In this document: positions 1 through 5,951 of the stretch, piece by piece | Numbering within the stretch: position 1 is the first letter of the stretch | Layout of the letters: each line of letters starts with the position of its first letter | Origin: CAYWNA01 sp964459305 | Lineage (GTDB): Bacteria; Planctomycetota; Planctomycetia; Pirellulales; Pirellulaceae | Direction: 5' to 3' | Length of the DNA: 5,955 nucleotides | NCBI GenBank assembly: GCA_964459305.1 | Contig: CAYWNA010000438.1 | Location: 1-5,955, forward strand | Translations under genes and position numbers: made by a program | Notes under the pieces: model-generated | Database searches by the model: none | Told to the model about the DNA's origin: nothing | What the model saw: the letters and a program-made list of their open reading frames with translations, nothing else

Positions 1-174
1 ACAAAACCCGAACGATCGCAATATTCACGCTATAGCAACTTTGGCGCCCCCCAGTGGCGGTCTCTGGTGGGCCGTCGCTCGCACCTTGGCGATTCAGCGT
101 CCCTCGAACTTGGGCGACTCTACGTCGCCACATGACGGATTGGCACGGCACCGCTGTGGCCCCACCCTACGTTG
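1..174. other. Noncoding stretch downstream of tsaD
   Basis: This is the 3' flank of the leftward tsaD gene and reaches the window edge. I see no convincing coding region: the short plus-strand open frame at 54-236 runs into the tsaD 3' end and has no recognisable family. The only structure I can support is a small hairpin at 113-129, listed separately. A gene lying mostly beyond the left edge could have its flank here, but nothing shows it. Confidence 0.6.
113..129 (-). terminator. Small hairpin, possible end of ctp-tsaD transcript
   Basis: GGCGAC at 113-118 pairs perfectly with GTCGCC at 124-129 around a five-base loop. It lies about 45 bases past the tsaD stop codon on the minus strand. 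No run of T follows it in the minus-strand direction, so it is not a textbook intrinsic terminator. The position fits transcript end or 3' protection, but a chance six-pair stem is quite possible. Confidence 0.25.
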
Positions 175-1197
175 CTACAGCCGCACCAGACCCGGATAGA
201 CATCCAGATCCAGCGGCTCGATTAGTCCCGCTTTAAGTCGCTCGATGGCAATGGCGCCCATCACCGCGTTGTCTGTGCACAACGCGGGAGGAGCGATCAG
301 CAGTTCGACACCCGCACGGTCGGACTCTTGCCCGAGACGCTCCCGCAAACGGTGATTTGCCGCGACACCGCCGCCCACGCACAAGGTGTTCAGGCCCGTT
401 TTGCTTGAAGCCAACAGACTCTTGGCGACCAGGCAATCGACGACGGCCTCCTGGAAACTTGCGGCCAGATCGGCAACTCGTTGCGGTGAAAGTTCGATGG
501 AATCAAAGTCGGGGCGTCCGGGCCCGGCGATCTCGTAGCGGACGGCCGTCTTGAGGCCGCTGAAACTGAAGTCCAGTCGCTCCTCGTCTTTGATAAACGA
601 CCGTGGGAAGCGATAGGCCCGCGGATTTCCGGATTCGGCAGCGTGAGAAATCGATGGGCCGCCCGGATAGGGCAGCCCTAGCATACTGGCAACTTTGTCA
701 AACGCCTCTCCTGCTGCATCGTCGATGGTCCCACCCAGTTGCCGGAAATCGAACGGGCTTTTGCAGTGGTAGATGCTGCTGTGACCGCCACTGACGATCA
801 GACCGATGCACGGAAAGACGTCTTTGCCGCTGGCGATGCGGCAGGCGTAGATATGCGCGTAAAGATGATTCACTGCGATCAGCGGCTTGTCCAAGGCTAG
901 ACAGAGCGTCTTGGCGGCAACCAAGCCCACGAGCAGCGAGCCGGCCAGGCCCGGAGTATTCGCCACGGCAATCGCATCCAAGTCGGCAAGTTTCACACCG
1001 GCACGTTGCAGCGTATCGTCGACAACCGGCAGAATCCGCTCCAGGTGTGCCCGGGCCGCGATCTCCGGCACAACGCCGCGGAACCGCTCGTGCAACTCGT
1101 CCTGTGACGCGACAACCGCCCCCAGGACTTCTAGTTCCCCGGTGACAACCGCAGCCGCCGTCTCGTCGCACGTGGTCTCAATTGTCAGAACGCGCAT
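175..1197 (-). CDS. tsaD: tRNA N6-adenosine threonylcarbamoyltransferase TsaD
   Basis: TsaD (Kae1/YgjD family, ASKHA fold) moves the threonylcarbamoyl group from threonylcarbamoyl-AMP to A37 of tRNAs that read ANN codons. In bacteria it works in the cytoplasm with TsaB and TsaE. The 340-residue product has the usual length and motifs: ETTCDET at residues 7-13, the metal-binding histidines H111 and H115 in NHLYAH, SGGH at 136-139, the DDAAGEAFDK segment near 159-168, GGGVAAN at 275-281 and D309 in CTDN. The start at 1197 is chosen because the family begins M-x-V/I-L-x-I-E-T; the open frame continues 43 codons upstream, but that part lies inside the protease gene in another frame. The ATG sits one base after the protease stop, so translation is probably coupled. 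No strong ribosome binding site is evident apart from GGA in the last protease codons. TsaB and TsaE are not in the window. Confidence 0.97.
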   Translation of the reverse strand: MRVLTIETTCDETAAAVVTGELEVLGAVVASQDELHERFRGVVPEIAARAHLERILPVVDDTLQRAGVKLADLDAIAVANTPGLAGSLLVGLVAAKTLCLALDKPLIAVNHLYAHIYACRIASGKDVFPCIGLIVSGGHSSIYHCKSPFDFRQLGGTIDDAAGEAFDKVASMLGLPYPGGPSISHAAESGNPRAYRFPRSFIKDEERLDFSFSGLKTAVRYEIAGPGRPDFDSIELSPQRVADLAASFQEAVVDCLVAKSLLASSKTGLNTLCVGGGVAANHRLRERLGQESDRAGVELLIAPPALCTDNAVMGAIAIERLKAGLIEPLDLDVYPGLVRL

Positions 1198-1198
1198 T

Positions 1199-2626
1199 TC
1201 ATCCGGTTGCTTCGGCTGGGGGTGTCTGCTCCGGTGCGGGCTCCGTTTCCTTCGCGATTCCCAATTGCTCGTGCAGGTATTCCAGCCCCTTCTGCAGCTG
1301 TTTGTCGGCGAATCCGGAATCCTCACCGTTGCTGTCGTCGGGTTTACCGTTCTCTTTCCGGACGATATCTTTCTGCCGCCGCTGTATGTGCACGCGTCTC
1401 ATTTCAGGTCCGGAGAGCTTGACCTCGAAACCCTCGTCCGGGGTGACTCCCCAATCGTCGCCTTCGTCCGAATTGTTGAAACGGTGAATGTTGTTGCCGC
1501 TGGGGCGCAGGTAGCCGGCCGTCGTCAATTTCAGGGCGCTCGCACCATCTTCCAACTCGACGATATTCTGCACGCTGCCTTTCCCCCACGTCCGTTCGCC
1601 GACGATGATCGCACGTGCATGGTCCTGCAGACAGGCCGAAACGATTTCGCTTGCGCTGGCGCTGTAGCGGTTCACGAGAATGGCCATTGGGAAATCCTTG
1701 AATGTGCCTTTCTCGTGGGCATCATAGGGTTTTGCGACGGTGTTCTTCCCCTCGGTGCTGACAATGCGACCCGTGGGAACAAACATGTCGCTCACCTCGA
1801 TCGCCGAGGAAAGCAAGCCGCCGGGGTTGAACCGCAGATCCAGCAGCAGCCCGCGCATCTCCTGTTCCGTCAATGTATCCAACGCGCTTCGCAGTTCCTT
1901 GACCGTGTGGCGGGCAAACCCTGTGACCCGGATGTAGCCGATCTTCTTCTCTTCGTCGTACATCCATTTCCAGGAATCATCAGAATTGCGGATGTCGCCC
2001 AGCACGGTTTGTACGCGAATGATCTCGCGTTTCAGTTTGATTGTTTTGGGTTCCGCAGAGTCTGGATGGATGACCTTGATCGTCACCTCCGTGCCGACCT
2101 TTCCCTTCATCCGACGCACTGCCCCGGAGATTGTAATTCCTTTTGTGTCCTCTCCGTCGATTTCGACAACATGATCCCCCGCCATCATGCCGGCCCGATA
2201 GGCTGGGGTTCCCACCAACGGGCTGATGACCTTGAGTTGGCCGTTTTCCACGGAGACCTGGATGCCCACGCCGCCAAACTCGGCCTCGACCCCCGTTTTG
2301 AAGCGGTCGAGGTCTTCGGGTGATATGTAGTTGGAATACGGATCTAATTCGGATAGCATGCCTCGAATTGCCGCCTCGACCAACTGCCGACGGCTGACGT
2401 CCTTGACATAGTTGCGTTCGATTTGATCGAAGGTATCGGCAAACAGTTTGAAGAGTTCATAATACTCCTCATCCTGCTGAGGTTTTGCCTTCGCAGAATC
2501 GCCTTCCGCTTTCTTGCTCAGCGTGTCTTCGGCGAGGAGCGCCGGCGCAGGAAAGCTCATGAGTACGATCGACGTGGTCGTTGCGAAGGCAAGACAAAGC
2601 GACAGGAAGAAAAAGCGGCTCAACAT
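1199..2626 (-). CDS. S41 family C-terminal processing protease
   Basis: This is a CtpA/Prc-type serine protease of 475 residues that trims or degrades exported proteins from their C-termini. Residues 1-32 look like a Sec signal peptide: R4, a hydrophobic core at about 5-31, and a likely cut after ALLA before E33. A helical region at 50-110 includes the conserved LDPYSNYISPED at 94-105. The PDZ domain spans about 115-195, with FGGVGIQV near 117-124 and the AGMMAGDHVVEIDG loop. The S41 domain follows: DLRFNPGGLL at 263-272, the nucleophile in SASASE (probably S324), and the general base K349 in WGKG. The 25-residue S-K spacing matches that of E. coli Prc. The tail from about 410 is charged and ends rich in P, E, T and A. 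The start is supported by AGGGA eight bases upstream and by the signal peptide; the longer open frame running up to 3391 crosses the promoter and the divergent gene. The target protein is unknown. Confidence 0.93.
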   Translation of the reverse strand: MLSRFFFLSLCLAFATTTSIVLMSFPAPALLAEDTLSKKAEGDSAKAKPQQDEEYYELFKLFADTFDQIERNYVKDVSRRQLVEAAIRGMLSELDPYSNYISPEDLDRFKTGVEAEFGGVGIQVSVENGQLKVISPLVGTPAYRAGMMAGDHVVEIDGEDTKGITISGAVRRMKGKVGTEVTIKVIHPDSAEPKTIKLKREIIRVQTVLGDIRNSDDSWKWMYDEEKKIGYIRVTGFARHTVKELRSALDTLTEQEMRGLLLDLRFNPGGLLSSAIEVSDMFVPTGRIVSTEGKNTVAKPYDAHEKGTFKDFPMAILVNRYSASASEIVSACLQDHARAIIVGERTWGKGSVQNIVELEDGASALKLTTAGYLRPSGNNIHRFNNSDEGDDWGVTPDEGFEVKLSGPEMRRVHIQRRQKDIVRKENGKPDDSNGEDSGFADKQLQKGLEYLHEQLGIAKETEPAPEQTPPAEATG

Positions 2627-2634
2627 TGCGGCAA

Positions 2635-2639
2635 TCCCT
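2635..2639 (-). promoter_or_regulatory. Ribosome binding site of the S41 protease gene
   Basis: On the minus strand AGGGA stands eight bases ahead of the ATG at 2626. It decides this start over in-frame upstream codons, which would lie across the promoter and inside the divergent transporter gene. Confidence 0.7.
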
Positions 2640-2678
2640 GAATGGACGTAAGCGGCTATCTGGCAACGGTTTAGCTGT

Positions 2679-2707
2679 AGTATATGGGGTCGCGCCGCAA
2701 GTGACAA
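2679..2707 (-). promoter_or_regulatory. Sigma70-type promoter of ctp-tsaD operon
   Basis: Read on the minus strand, TTGTCA (2707-2702) is followed by exactly 17 bases and then TATACT (2684-2679). Each hexamer matches the consensus at five of six positions. Transcription would begin near 2672, leaving a leader of about 45 bases with the ribosome binding site just ahead of the protease start. No other promoter is apparent before tsaD, and the one-base gap between the two genes implies that both are read from here. Confidence 0.75.
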
Positions 2708-2720
2708 CCGCAGCCATACC

Positions 2721-2725
2721 GAGGA
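2721..2725 (+). promoter_or_regulatory. Ribosome binding site deciding transporter start
   Basis: GAGGA lies ten bases before the ATG at 2736, but is almost touching the in-frame ATG at 2727. That favours 2736 as the initiation codon. I could not pick out a convincing promoter for this direction; the short divergent region also contains the leftward promoter, so the two transcription units may influence each other. Confidence 0.55.
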
Positions 2726-2735
2726 TATGCAAGCC

Positions 2736-4358
2736 ATGAGTGATGGACGATCGGAAAACGAATCCACCGGAAACTCGGTCGGCAGCATCGAGTCACCTCC
2801 AACGACCTTGGGAGGCATCCTGCGCCGTCTAGGGCCGGGGCTCATTGTGGCAGGCTCAATTGTCGGTTCCGGCGAATTGATCGCCACGACGAAAACCGGT
2901 GCGGAGGCCGGTTTTTGGCTGTTGTGGCTGATCCTGATCGGCTGTGTGATCAAGGTGTTCATCCAAGTCGAATTCGGGCGGTTCTCGATCGTCAACAGCG
3001 AATCGACGATGGCGGCCCTCAATTCCGTGCCAGGCCCGGTGATCGACATTGGGCTGGGGAGCGCTCCCGGCTCACGGCGCCTGAGCGGCAACTGGATCGT
3101 GTGGTATTGGTTCCTGATGTGGTTGGCCAGCATCGGCCAATTGGGCGGTATCGTCGGCGGTGTTGGCCAAGCGATGGCGATCAGCGTTCCCATCACCGAA
3201 GCGGGGCGCCAGTTCAATGAATACGTGGACCACAAGACGGAACTCACGGTCAAGCAAGCCGAACTGAAGCGGGTCCGACAACGGATCGCAGGCGGCAGCC
3301 CGGACGAAACTGAGCGTGAACAAGTGCTGCTGGCGGAGATCGCCCTGTTCGAACAAGGAATCGTCGAGGTCGAAGCAAAACTGGGCGGCAAACCTCCATC
3401 GCCCTACGACGATCGCCTTTGGGCTGCGGTTATCGCCGTGATCACTTCGGTCGTCCTTGTGGCTGGGCGATACGGGCTAATTCAAAACTTCTCCACCTTC
3501 ATGGTTTGCGGTTTCACGCTGATTACCATCGTCAACCTCGTACTGTTACAAACGAACCCATCGTGGGCGGTCACGGCCGACGACATCGTGCAAGGCATGA
3601 GATTCCGCTTGCCACCGCACTCGGATACGGCGCTGGCGACCGCGTTGTTCACGTTCGGCATCATCGGAGTCGGTGCCTCGGAGATCGTGACGTATCCCTA
3701 TTGGTGTATCGAAAAAGGGTACGCGCGGTTTACGGGTCCACGGGACCAGTCGCCGGAGTGGGCGGCGCGAGCAAAGGGTTGGATGCGAGTCATGCGATGG
3801 GACGCATGGTGCTCGATGGTGATCTACACGTTTGCCACGATCGCATTCTATTTGCTGGGTGCCGCGATTCTGGGACGCACGGGCTTGAATCCGGAGAAGG
3901 GCGAGATGATCCGCACGCTAGCCGTAATGTACGAACCAGTGTTCACTGAATGGGCCAGTGTGCTGTTCCTCGTGGGGGCGTTTGCCGTGTTGTATTCGAC
4001 CTATTTCGTCGCCAACGCGGCCCACGCCCGGGTTTTTTCCGATAGCTTAGGCGTACTTGGTGCAGCCTCGAAGTCAGAAGCAGCCCATCGCAAGCGAGTC
4101 GTGTTTCTCAGCGGTCTCTTCCCGTTGCTCTGTCTCGTGATGTACGTGCTCTTTCCACGTCCGGCCCAGCTTGTTCTAATCAGCGGCCTGATGCAGGCGG
4201 TCATGCTGCCGATGTTGGCCATAGCAGGCCTGTATTTCCGATATTTCCGCAACGACCAGCGGCTCTTTCCCGGCAGAACATGGGACATTTTCCTGTGGGT
4301 GTCTGCGGTGGGAATGTCGATCGCTGGCTTTTGGGCATTGATCAGCAAGTTTCAATAA
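2736..4358 (+). CDS. Nramp-like membrane transporter, non-canonical metal site
   Basis: This polytopic inner-membrane protein of 540 residues resembles the Nramp (SLC11) divalent metal transporter superfamily. The first hydrophobic segment carries LRRLGPGLIVAGSIVGSGEL (29-48), matching the family's start of TM1. The DPGN metal-binding motif of true Nramps aligns with GSGE (44-47). In the segment matching TM6, GASEIVTYPYW (313-323) replaces the usual MPHN. Further hydrophobic segments are at about 58-80, 120-152, 228-247, 253-272, 298-322, 358-380, 405-428, 454-473, 477-500 and 517-537. Between about 162 and 218 lies a charged, probably helical or coiled-coil insert. The N-terminal 24 residues are polar. 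Substrate cannot be assigned: a metal such as Mg or Mn is possible, but so is another solute. The start at 2736 is supported by GAGGA ten bases upstream; 2727 is the alternative. The stop overlaps the next ATG as TAATG. Confidence 0.85.
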   Translation: MSDGRSENESTGNSVGSIESPPTTLGGILRRLGPGLIVAGSIVGSGELIATTKTGAEAGFWLLWLILIGCVIKVFIQVEFGRFSIVNSESTMAALNSVPGPVIDIGLGSAPGSRRLSGNWIVWYWFLMWLASIGQLGGIVGGVGQAMAISVPITEAGRQFNEYVDHKTELTVKQAELKRVRQRIAGGSPDETEREQVLLAEIALFEQGIVEVEAKLGGKPPSPYDDRLWAAVIAVITSVVLVAGRYGLIQNFSTFMVCGFTLITIVNLVLLQTNPSWAVTADDIVQGMRFRLPPHSDTALATALFTFGIIGVGASEIVTYPYWCIEKGYARFTGPRDQSPEWAARAKGWMRVMRWDAWCSMVIYTFATIAFYLLGAAILGRTGLNPEKGEMIRTLAVMYEPVFTEWASVLFLVGAFAVLYSTYFVANAAHARVFSDSLGVLGAASKSEAAHRKRVVFLSGLFPLLCLVMYVLFPRPAQLVLISGLMQAVMLPMLAIAGLYFRYFRNDQRLFPGRTWDIFLWVSAVGMSIAGFWALISKFQ

Positions 4359-5350
4359 TGCGCATCGTACTCTGCTATCCAGTCGAACAACGTCACCTCG
4401 ATCAAATCGCTGCCGCTGTGCCGGGAGCGGAGGTTGTGAACGCGGGCCAACAGCGCGTTGACAGCGAAATTTTGCAGGCCGATGTCTTCTGCGGCCACGC
4501 CAAGGAAAAACCGGTGCCATGGGATGCGGTCGTGGCTGCCGGACGCCTTCGCTGGATCCAGTCTTCGGCCGCCGGCTTAGACCACTGCCTTACGCCGTCG
4601 GTGATCGCATCGGATATCGTCGTGACCAGTGCTTCCGGACTGTTTGCCAATCAGGTCGCCGAGCAGACCATGGCGTTGCTTGTGGGGCTGTTGCGAAGTC
4701 TGCCAGTGTTCTTTCGCGCAGGTCTTCGGCGGGAGTTCATTCGTCGGCCAACCCGCGACTTGCACGGATCGACCGTGGGCATTGTCGGTTTCGGCGGCAA
4801 CGGACGCCGCGTTGCCGAGGTGCTGGCTCCATACCGAGTGCGGATCCTCGCGACCGACGTGTTCCCCGTCGACAAACCGGAACACGTGGACCAGTTGTGG
4901 GCCGCGGATCGCTTGGATGACCTGTTGCGCGAGGTCGACGTGCTGACCCTGGGCGTGCCGCTCACTGATCAGACCAAAGGCATGATCGGCACGAGTGAAC
5001 TGGCCAAAATGAAGCCGGGCGCCGTATTGATCAACGTTGCCCGAGGCCCCGTGGTGGTGGAAGCGGATCTCGTAGCGGCACTCGAATCGGGGCATCTAGG
5101 TGGAGTCGCTTTGGACGTGACCGAGGTCGAACCGCTACCAACATCCAGCAAGCTATGGGAACTCCCGAACGTAATCATCACGCCACACGTCGGCGCCCAA
5201 TCGGCCCGCCGATACGACGATGTGACGGATTTCTTCTGCGAAAACCTCGACCGATACCAGCGAGGTCAACCACTTCTGAACTACTTGGTCGAAAAAGACT
5301 TGGGCTTCCCACGACCCACCGAAGCGGCATGGTCCGCCGGCCGGTCATGA
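4358..5350 (+). CDS. D-isomer-specific 2-hydroxyacid dehydrogenase
   Basis: This is a cytoplasmic NAD(P)-dependent enzyme of 330 residues that interconverts a D-2-hydroxy acid and its 2-oxo acid. Its length is normal for the family. The substrate-binding lobe occupies about 1-100 with the swivel SSAAGLDH (69-76). The Rossmann domain has VGFGGNGR (143-150, GxGxxG) and an acidic residue D167 at the end of the second strand, which suggests NAD over NADP. The catalytic triad is visible: R229 in NVARGP, E258 in DVTEVEPLP and H277 in TPHVGA. The start is the ATG inside TAATG, overlapping the transporter stop by one base; the upstream in-frame extension lies wholly within the transporter gene. No clear ribosome binding site is present, so expression probably relies on coupling to the transporter. 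Substrate is not readable: glyoxylate/hydroxypyruvate, phosphoglycerate-like or other acids all remain possible, and the protein lacks the ACT domain of many phosphoglycerate dehydrogenases. Confidence 0.92.
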   Translation: MRIVLCYPVEQRHLDQIAAAVPGAEVVNAGQQRVDSEILQADVFCGHAKEKPVPWDAVVAAGRLRWIQSSAAGLDHCLTPSVIASDIVVTSASGLFANQVAEQTMALLVGLLRSLPVFFRAGLRREFIRRPTRDLHGSTVGIVGFGGNGRRVAEVLAPYRVRILATDVFPVDKPEHVDQLWAADRLDDLLREVDVLTLGVPLTDQTKGMIGTSELAKMKPGAVLINVARGPVVVEADLVAALESGHLGGVALDVTEVEPLPTSSKLWELPNVIITPHVGAQSARRYDDVTDFFCENLDRYQRGQPLLNYLVEKDLGFPRPTEAAWSAGRS

Positions 5351-5425
5351 TCGCGGCTCCACGCTGAACCGCGACAAAGAAGACGCGTTGTCTGCAGATT
5401 GGCTCTGAAAGTTCCCAGGAACAGC

Positions 5426-5451
5426 ATTGCGGACTTCGCGAAGTCCGCAAT
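5426..5451. repeat. Perfect 26-base palindrome, REP-like or terminator
   Basis: ATTGCGGACTTCG at 5426-5438 is followed directly by its exact reverse complement at 5439-5451. As RNA it would form a stem of about 11 pairs closed by a tight CG-rich loop. It begins 76 bases past the dehydrogenase stop codon. No T run follows on either strand, so it would be an atypical intrinsic terminator; it could equally be an interspersed palindromic repeat, an mRNA-stabilising hairpin or a protein-binding operator. The symmetry itself is certain and only the role is open. Confidence 0.8.
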
Positions 5452-5477
5452 CATCTGAGGGTGTCGGGAAGGGCGGC

Positions 5478-5561
5478 CTGTAAGGAACGCCCTCGGTGGC
5501 GTTCCGTGAACAGCAAGCAATTCGGCGGTTCGTGGAGCGGCACGGAGACCGTTCCCTACAG
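5478..5561. repeat. Nested inverted repeat, possible small mobile repeat
   Basis: CTGTAAGGAAC at 5478-5488 is the reverse complement, with one mismatch, of GTTCCCTACAG at 5551-5561. Within it, GGAACGCC (5484-5491) pairs perfectly with GGCGTTCC (5498-5505) around a six-base loop, so the left arm can fold in two ways. The arrangement recalls REP or MITE-like elements. No flanking direct repeat is evident, so mobility is not shown. Confidence 0.5.
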
Positions 5562-5621
5562 AATGTCTAGGGCCGTGCGAGTTTCCGGCGACCCTCAAAT
5601 GACGGAGGCCTTCCGTGCCGC
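5537..5621. repeat. 10-base inverted repeat overlapping the previous one
   Basis: GCGGCACGGA at 5537-5546 is the exact reverse complement of TCCGTGCCGC at 5612-5621. CCGTGC at 5573-5578 could also pair with 5540-5545, and ACGGAG/TTCCGT at 5602-5616 form a local stem with one G-T pair. The segments compete for partners, so alternative folds are possible. Together with the 5478-5561 repeat it makes a structured block of about 145 bases. Confidence 0.5.
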
Positions 5622-5669
5622 GCAGTCTCCTTATTCCCCGCTCGGAATCATGGACTGACAAGTCTCGAC

Positions 5670-5690
5670 TTTCGCGCAAAGGCTGCGAAA
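5670..5690. repeat. Short inverted repeat
   Basis: TTTCGC at 5670-5675 pairs with GCGAAA at 5685-5690 around a nine-base loop. It is weak alone and is recorded as one of several pairing segments in this noncoding stretch. Confidence 0.3.
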
Positions 5691-5715
5691 TCCTGAAAGC
5701 GGATAGTCGCTGTGT

Positions 5716-5753
5716 TCTCCGAACTCGGTGCCGTCCCTCACCAACCTCGGAGA
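5716..5753. repeat. Two-tier hairpin in the intergenic region
   Basis: TCTCCGA at 5716-5722 pairs with TCGGAGA at 5747-5753. Inside, GGTG (5727-5730) pairs with CACC (5739-5742), separated from the outer stem by a symmetrical four-by-four internal loop. It lies about 115 bases before the tRNA gene. Function is unknown: it could belong to a small RNA or be a degenerate terminator for transcription arriving from the left. Confidence 0.35.
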
Positions 5754-5826
5754 GGATGGCGACAAACCCGATAGTTATTCCTGGGCCGATCCCTACGTCC
5801 AAATCGCGGCGGCTCACGTACAGGGC

Positions 5827-5856
5827 TTGTCGCCTCGTCCGAATCCTAGCTAGAAT
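5827..5856 (+). promoter_or_regulatory. Promoter of tRNA-Ser
   Basis: TTGTCG (5827-5832) and TAGAAT (5851-5856) are separated by 18 bases, four and five matches to the sigma70 hexamers. Transcription would start near 5863, seven bases before the mature 5' end of the tRNA. That is a short leader typical of singly transcribed tRNA genes and well placed for RNase P. Confidence 0.6.
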
Positions 5857-5869
5857 GAACAACGAAGCT

Positions 5870-5951
5870 GGAGGGTAGGCGAATGGCTAGCAACCGCATT
5901 CGAAATGCGGCGCCCCGTATGGGGTTGCGGGTTCGAATCCCGTGCCCTCCG
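5870..5951 (+). tRNA. tRNA-Ser, anticodon CGA
   Basis: This is a type II tRNA reading UCG codons. The acceptor stem GGAGGGT (5870-5876) pairs with GCCCTCC (5944-5950), with a T-G pair at the seventh position. The anticodon arm is CCGCA/TGCGG (5894-5910) with loop TTCGAAA and anticodon CGA at 5901-5903. The long variable arm at 5911-5926 has a CCCC/GGGG stem, and the T arm at 5927-5943 carries the canonical GTTCGAAT. The discriminator is G, as expected for serine. The bases that follow are CTTT, so CCA is not encoded. The D region (5877-5893) is only 17 bases and supports just two clear pairs, and the position expected to be U8 reads A unless the acceptor stem is counted as six bases on its 5' side. 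The gene is therefore slightly irregular but probably functional. Confidence 0.88.

Larger units (their letters stand above)
5351..5869. other. Repeat-rich intergenic region before tRNA-Ser
   Basis: About 520 bases without a credible gene. Open frames here, including a 193-codon minus-strand frame at 5281-5862, are arginine-rich, run through the palindrome and the tRNA promoter, and overlap the end of the dehydrogenase gene; I recognise no family in them. The stretch does hold a perfect palindrome, several nested inverted repeats and a tRNA promoter, listed separately. The density of pairing segments suggests REP-like or small non-autonomous repeat elements, or a structured RNA. No transposase fragment, target duplication or CRISPR pattern is visible. 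Confidence 0.6.

Noticed and set aside
1198..1326. 43-codon N-terminal extension of TsaD
   Set aside because: It overlaps the protease tail and precedes the conserved family N-terminus, which starts directly at the ATG of 1197.
887..2323. Long plus-strand open frame of 478 codons antisense to tsaD and the protease
   Set aside because: It is the mirror of two well-recognised genes in high-GC DNA, shows no family motifs, and spans the junction of both genes.
2670..2690. Rightward promoter using TAGTAT near 2678 as a -10 box
   Set aside because: No acceptable -35 sequence lies 16-18 bases upstream, and the bases are already explained by the leftward TATACT box.
2627..3391. Upstream extension of the protease open frame to 730 codons
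   Set aside because: It crosses a near-consensus promoter and lies antisense to the transporter. The signal peptide and AGGGA site mark the start at 2626.
4280..4357. N-terminal extension of the dehydrogenase
   Set aside because: It lies entirely within the transporter gene. The family N-terminus begins at the overlapping ATG of 4358.
5400..5720. CRISPR-like array
   Set aside because: The repeats are inverted and unequal, with no regular direct repeats or spacers and no cas genes nearby.
5281..5862. Minus-strand open frame of 193 codons at the right end
   Set aside because: It is arginine-rich with no recognisable motif, runs through the palindrome and inverted repeats, begins inside the tRNA promoter area and overlaps the dehydrogenase end.
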